NCBI RefSeq assembly: GCF_051622035.1
Contig: NC_135358.1
Span: 22,448,501 to 22,512,500, forward strand
Reading direction: 5' to 3'
DNA from: Arctopsyche grandis
Taxonomy: Eukaryota > Arthropoda > Insecta > Trichoptera > Hydropsychidae
Length of the DNA stretch: 64,000 nucleotides
Shown: positions 58,690 through 64,000 of the stretch, in pieces
How the letters are laid out: each line of letters starts with the position of its first letter
Position numbering within the stretch: position 1 is the first letter of the stretch
Position numbers and translations under genes: made by a program
Notes under the pieces: generated by a model
What the model saw: only the letters and a program-made list of their open reading frames with translations
Told to the model about the DNA's origin: nothing
Database searches by the model: none

Positions 58690-59546
58690 CGGTCTCCGTG
58701 ACGAGCCAGAATGTTAAATTACAGAAAACACAAATATCGGAAGGCAAAGATCGAAAATCGAAAGATCTCAAGTCGAAAGGTCAAAAAAAGGGTGCATGGT
58801 AAACGGTACATACTCACTTAATTTGCGCGAGCAGGATACAACAGGAACAAGAGGAACAGGCTTTTCCTCCCGTATTAATGTGCGCGCGCAGAATGTGAGT
58901 ATGTACCGTTTACCATGCACCCTTTTTTGACCTTTCGACTTAAGAGGGCTGTACACCCGAAACCTTAATTTTGTTACCGTTCCTTTCTTCGATATATATA
59001 TTGAGTGTATGTATATATCGAGTGAATGCGACAATATATATCAATATATATATTGAGTGAATGCGACAGGTGCGCTTCGATCAGATAAAACGTATTTTAA
59101 ATTGACAAAATCGAGGTTTCGTATTCTCCTATTTTCTCCTCCAAAACTGGACCAATTTTTTAAAAAATTTCATCATCGGTATGAGAAAAATACTTTCTGT
59201 GCATCTATTGGCGTATTTTTTTTTAAATCGACCGTTAAATAAGCACGCTGGACTCGTTTCGTGGGTGTAAAAAAGAGGCGATTTTATAGATGTTTGGTGG
59301 CTCCTAGCTCCTATAAAAAATAATTAATCAAAAAAATAAAACGATAGATGCACCCCAATGGTGGATATCCATAGCATATTAAAAAATAATTTCCCTAGTG
59401 CCATAATTGAGGAAGGGAGAAGTATAGTACGTTTGTATGGACAAGGCGCTGCTGTCCAGCCCTCTTAAGATCTTTCGATTTTCGATCTTTGCCTTCCGAT
59501 ATTTGTGTTTTCTGTAATTTAACATTCTGGCTCGTCACGTAGACCC
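58690..59546. mobile_element. Foldback element with 9-bp target duplication, carrying a nested MITE
   Basis: Outer ends CGGTCTCCGTGACGAGCCAG and (reverse of the right end) GGGTCTACGTGACGAGCCAG are inverted. The arms extend about 115 bp each, through 'AAATTACAGAAAACACAAAT' and 'GATCGAAAATCGAAAGATCT' to 'GGTAAACGGTACATACTCAC', around a GC-rich core. The nonamer GTACATACT flanks both sides (58681-58689, 59547-59555). The right arm is interrupted by the MITE at 58944-59464. Confidence 0.85.
58944..59464 (+). mobile_element. TTAA-type MITE with intact TTAA duplication
   Basis: 521 bp, from GAGGGCTGTACACCCGAAAC to GCGCTGCTGTCCAGCCCTC, flanked by TTAA at 58940-58943 and 59465-59468. The uninterrupted relative at 45858-46036 shows the empty site with a single TTAA. 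It matches 15943-16411 along its length, with extra 'GAGTGAATGCGACA' repeats near 58990-59070. Confidence 0.9.
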
Positions 59547-59599
59547 GTACATACTAACGCAAATTTCGCCTGAGACGCGCATATTTTCTTAAATAGAAA

Positions 59600-60454
59600 A
59601 TTTAAAATCTTAAATTTTCCTAGGGGGAGGCAAAGGAGGGCCCTCAGATAAGAAATGCGGGGGCGCCGCGCACCCCAGTCGGTTATTCGGCGGCTGCGGG
59701 GGGTGCGTGGGGTGTCGGGGGAGGGAGCAGGGTAGGGGAAGGAAGGGTGAGGTGGGGGTAGTAGTGGGAGGGGGGGGGGGGTCGTGGGGTGTGCGGCAGT
59801 GTCGGCGAGATCAATACGGGTGCGCGCGTTTGTCGGGGCGGCCGCGGCCCGCAGACCGCCGGTGGCCGCCGCTGGCCAAGACATGCGCCCCCCTTCCGTC
59901 CCCGACCGCGAGCCCCCCGCCAACACACACACGCGCTCACGTACATTACATCCCCATACACATTTATACATATATAAATATATACGCACGCATACGCCCA
60001 CACGTTATATCTACGCTGCACCCCCCCTCACCCTATTTTCGTTTATTTAACGCGGGCACGTGTATGTGTGTCATGACCATTCCCAATCATGCCAAAAATT
60101 CAGCCGCATTAGGTCACGGTGTCGCGGTCGAAACGGCGCTTCTCGCCGACACTGACTTCGCTGCCGCATTCGAAGTGCCGCGCCAAATCCGCACTCTTCG
60201 ACTTCAACTTTGTACCCCGGAAGTTCGGAAAAGCCCTCGGTGGAAATTAAAAACACAGTGCGCTAAGCCGGAAGCCAATCTACCTGACTGCCTCCCCCCC
60301 TTCGCTTTCCCGCTATGCGCAACTTGCAGGCGAAAACGCCACCACCCACTCTCCACTCTCCTCTCGTTTTAAACATAAATAAATAAAAATTGTGTGCTTG
60401 GACCAGTGTTACAGTGTGCTATAATGATGTTTTCCAATTCAATTTACACCGGAA
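59600..60454 (+). promoter_or_regulatory. CpG island with a terminal splice donor; likely promoter and first exon
   Basis: Strongly GC-rich ('CGGGGCGGCCGCGGCCCGCA' at 59834, G-run at 59770-59781). It ends in CACCGGAA|GTGAGTGG at 60454/60455, a strong plus-strand donor. Overlapping frames in all directions (up to 221 codons) carry no domain. A short ATG frame just before the donor (MMFSNSIYTG) cannot be joined to the exon at 61.8 kb, so any link would be through untranslated sequence. Confidence 0.45.
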
Positions 60455-60830
60455 GTGAGTGGGTGTTTCCTTGTTTTTATGGCAACCTTCGAATTGATTC
60501 ACGGTCGCATTCGGCTACGCTTCCTGCAACGATTTTAGATTAACGATGATCTTTTCACTCCCTTTTTATTTCAAAACGATTTTTTCCAAACACAAATTTG
60601 TACATAATGTTCCTTATTAACATTTTCAGACGGTCGAAATACTAAATATTTTTCTTCGAATACCAATAGGCTGTTTTGTTAGCTCAACGATAATATGAAG
60701 AAGGTATTATATTTAATATACGCCATTTTCTATTTTACAAAATTTGTACCCTTGCATTTTCCACTAGATCCTCAGTAAACATGCTAAATTTTTATATAAC
60801 ATGATGTAATGTGCCATCCCTCGCGGCGGT

Positions 60831-60870
60831 CGGTTGCTAGGGGTGTCTACTTGGAAACCCTTAGCAACCG
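60831..60870. repeat. Imperfect hairpin with RFX-like half-sites
   Basis: CGGTTGCTAGGGGT and ACCCTTAGCAACCG pair 13 of 14 around a 12-nt loop. Each arm contains GTTGCTA/TAGCAAC, resembling half of an RFX X-box, but the spacing is larger than in a classical X-box. Confidence 0.5.
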
Positions 60871-61795
60871 TTTCGATAGTTATCTTGCCCAGTATTTATT
60901 GTCAATATACAACGGTATGTGTCGGTCTTGTGATAAGGTCAATACGTATAACTTGTGTTCTAATTTGTATTGACAGTAAATATTGAGCGTGTGTGGGTGC
61001 CACTAGTGGGGGATTTCCCGCGCAACTCGATCTCAAAACAGTCATCGTCGAGGCTTTGCCGGGTTGGCTCGTTTTGTTTAACCTTTTCGTGGCTGATACG
61101 TTTACTAATGGTTTCAAATATTTTGTAAAGTAAACGTTTTAATATGTACATATATTGTCGAAGGGAAAACCTTTTTTAACTATTGAATATATTTCCTCGA
61201 GCTTTTTTATTCATTTTTTGTAATCATGCGAGAATTCATAGTAATAGCTTTTGACTGCGGAAGGGTAAAATCAAAAAACAGCCAGGAATTGTATAATACA
61301 TATATGGTGTTTTCAATTTTTAATATTGTGTTTTAGCATGCCAATTTTAGGTTTGTGACATAGTAAATACACATAACAAATTATAAATAAAAAATATCTC
61401 GATGAAAAATAAAAACATATCAGTGCGCCACAGACGGTAAGAATGATCGTGAAAATCAAAAGATTATAACGTAAATAAATATTTAATAAAAAAACATATA
61501 AATAAATTTATTATACGCGTAATTGTTATATAAAATGCATAAATAAAAAATGCAACGTATATCGAGTCGGCCGTTTCGTGATATAAAACTGCACATAAAA
61601 AAAAACCAATAGTGATTTATTAAATGAAGTTCGATGCAACCAAATCGGAAGATTCGTGATATTAGATAAAAATAATTCAATAAATAATTATTAAAGAAAA
61701 AACTGTAATTCCAATTTGTGGTTGGAGAGGATGCACTGACCAGTAGTCAACTCAATTTGTCGACGGTTCGAAGGGCTGCTGCTCCTCAAACCAAG

Positions 61796-61820
61796 ATGAA
61801 TTGGATCATTCCAGTGCCAG
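61796..61820 (+). CDS. Possible first coding exon of a plus-strand gene running beyond 61.8 kb
   Basis: ATG in a favourable context (CCAAGATG) opens MNWIIPVP and one further base, then a donor CCAG|GTAAATC. The preceding 60 bp are GC-richer than the surroundings, as expected for a 5' exon. No continuation exon was recognised before the window end, and the product is unknown. The exon is too short to be tested by resemblance. Confidence 0.3.
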
Positions 61821-64000
61821 GTAAATCAAATCACCATTCTATCACCACCTTTGAAATGATAATATTGAGACTTTTTCCATGATTGATTTTATTACACTTG
61901 CGACGAGAAATTACGATAGTAAAATTTATAGTTTATGAAACAACTTATATTTAAAAAAAATGGTTGGCTATTATTTTCCTTTTGAGAAATTGTACATAAA
62001 AAGTATTAGAATTATGTTGTTATTTTGTACAAACATATATTAATGAATATTTAAATGACTGTTTCCTAAAGGTCACTTTCATTGAAAAATTTGAGAATAA
62101 ATGTCCTAGTGAGCTGATTTATACGCTCATCTGTATATTTGGACTCGACGGGAATTGTTCTAATTTTTTTATCTTTTGAGAAATTGGAACGTAAAGGAGA
62201 ACAAGAATCCCAAAATAGAGGCCCGGTTCAAAAGCATTTTATTATGTGATCACACACGCACTATGTAAATGTATCTTTCTATAAAAATAAAAATAAAAAA
62301 ATCATTCAGCGTCACTAGTTCCAAACTCATATGTTTGTACATACATATGTATGTACATATGCACTTAATATCCAAATTGTTATTGTTTTATCGTATACAA
62401 TTTAGGCTGGATTCCATTTACTTGTCATTTTAGAAGCGAAAAATTGTATTACTATTTAAGTAAAGATCCATCGAATGAAAAATACACATTACGTTTGACG
62501 ATTTTTATTATACCTTAAAGCTCAAATTAATTTATTTAGTTGAATCTATGAGGGTATTAATATTATTTCTGCTATACATAAATAAATTAACTTTGTTTTT
62601 ATATACAGTTATTTGGGGGGGGGGGGGCAGCATCCTCCCCTAGTATCCACGTTATTTAATATATTATTATGAATTTGAATTAATATAATAAACCAACAAT
62701 ATTAAAATTCTTTAGAACACTGTCAGGTATAAACACGTCAATTTCTCCCAGAAAATTTTTAACTCCCAAATATATTTTATTTTGTTGTTTGTCTTGGTTT
62801 GAAAGATACATATTTGTAGAACTCATTTATCCTACGAAACAAATTGTTGAATAAAATTGCCTTACTATTACTGAACAAATGATTCATATACACTATTTTT
62901 TTATGTAATACACCCCCCCCCCCCACCTAGAAATTCATTCCTTTGTGGTAAAAAATTATGCCCCCCCCTGGGAAAACCTGAAATGACGCGCCTGGTTATA
63001 TACCTGCTTATGCAAGACAAATAAATCTCTCAATTTACCAGTCTATCGTGTCGTATTTTATTTATTTTTATTAAATTTTCTTTTTACATTAGTTACTACT
63101 AAGTATTTTTTTTTTTGGCTCGGCTACAAGAGCTGAAATTGTATCCTTTTTTAATCATATCAAAAGTGAAGGAACTAAATTTGAAAAATCGTGGATACCA
63201 TTATGGATATTTTGAGAATTGGTGGCGCTAGTGTCGTCATATATATGTACATATGTATGTTACCTATGGAATACGTTTACTTTAAAAAATTTCCTTTTTC
63301 AACCAAATATAAACCGCTTAAATATGACTAATCTAATAGTTAACATTCATTTGTTTTTTTATTAAATTTATTTGAATATATAACGACAGCCAATCAGAAA
63401 CGAATTCCACTCACACAACGAGCTGTTTTTGTTTTATATATAAGATTAGTGCATTTAATATGAACATTATTATATGAAAATTATTATATGAACATTATTA
63501 TATGAAAATTTTTATATATTTTTAGAGAATTTCTGATTGATAATTAAAAATAAAATAATTTAAATATTGCATTTCCCTTGCATACCTAAATACATTGGGG
63601 CTTCGTTATGCTAAAAAAAAGTATCTTAGATTTGCATTAAATGTTGAATAACACTATTATACTGACTTGATGCCGGGAAAGAATATTTACATGTATTATA
63701 TGTATGTATGTAAACAAACATCTAAAAAAAATTATCGAAACGTAAACTGTATAAGAAAAATTTAAAGGGGACCGAATAGTGTGTCTATAAAATTCAGAAA
63801 AAAAACTGGGTAAATTATTTTCTATTATAAAATACATCTGTATGTATGAATATGTCTCTGAACCGCAGAGAGTTAATAAAGGAAATAAAATAAATACGTA
63901 GAACATGACGTATTGACCGCATCGAATCGAATTCGAAGCAATTTGCACTGTAAATACTCACAGATATCATCAGTCCGCATCAATCACACTGAAATCGGAT
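61821..64000. other. AT-rich region to the window end, with transposon debris
   Basis: It contains G- and C-runs at 62615-62627, 62912-62925 and 62961-62968. The reverse complement of 62955-62993 ('CCAGGCGCGTCATTTCAGG...') has the look of a DNA-element end. A Helitron fragment lies at 63300-63445 on the minus strand. The minus frame 63637-63948 (103 codons) is hydrophobic but without recognisable features. Confidence 0.45.
63300..63445 (-). mobile_element. Helitron fragment, 5' end intact
   Basis: On the minus strand it starts TCTTATATATAAAAC, has 'ATTCGTTTCTGATTGGCTGT' and 'AAACAAATGAATGTTAACTA', and stops after 'TTTAAGCGGTTTATAT', just short of the expected GCGAAGCCGGG 3' end. Confidence 0.65.

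Noticed and set aside
59519-60372. Frames of 112-221 codons in the GC-rich block
   Set aside because: Pro/Arg/Gly-rich in every direction, with no domain; expected from GC content.

Overview
This is AT-rich insect nuclear DNA, most likely from a holometabolan. Four spliced genes can be rebuilt exon by exon on the minus strand and one on the plus strand. Introns run from about 60 nt to 1.1 kb. ACATACATATGTATGT-type microsatellites are everywhere, and DNA-transposon relics, Helitrons, tRNA-derived SINEs and RTE-type LINEs fill most of the rest. The order of insects cannot be settled from the sequence alone.

Layout. 1-20 kb is gene-poor and repeat-dense. It holds foldback elements, Helitrons, a hAT relic, SINEs, and a pair of head-to-head TTAA MITEs, one of them split by a 5'-truncated RTE element. 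A two-exon neuropeptide F (NPF) precursor lies at 20.08-20.44 kb (+). A complete five-exon LHFPL-type tetraspan gene lies at 22.9-24.9 kb (-), with a likely 5'UTR exon at 26.36-26.5 kb. KTI12, the Elongator-associated P-loop protein, lies at 29.9-31.1 kb (-, 4 exons). An FBXL20/FBXL2-type F-box/LRR protein lies at 35.7-37.9 kb (-, 12 exons). An ATF-2-type bZIP factor lies at 51.7-54.6 kb (-, 5 exons). CpG-rich, GC-rich patches near 11.2, 40.4-40.8, 43.6-43.9, 49.1-49.8 and 59.6-60.45 kb look like promoters or first exons. The last may serve a plus-strand gene whose first coding exon could be at 61.8 kb and which would run out of the window.

All five gene models join with consistent phase, GT-AG introns and no internal stops. 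The genes do not form a pathway: neuropeptide signalling, a tetraspan membrane protein, tRNA wobble modification, ubiquitin ligase substrate recognition and stress-responsive transcription. The more unusual content is structural. There is a family of foldback elements with GGT...ACC ends and 8-9 bp target duplications, several nested insertions that can be dated against each other, a Foldback-like element with six 69-bp repeats, and an NPF whose amidated C-terminus reads GGRF rather than the usual RxRF.
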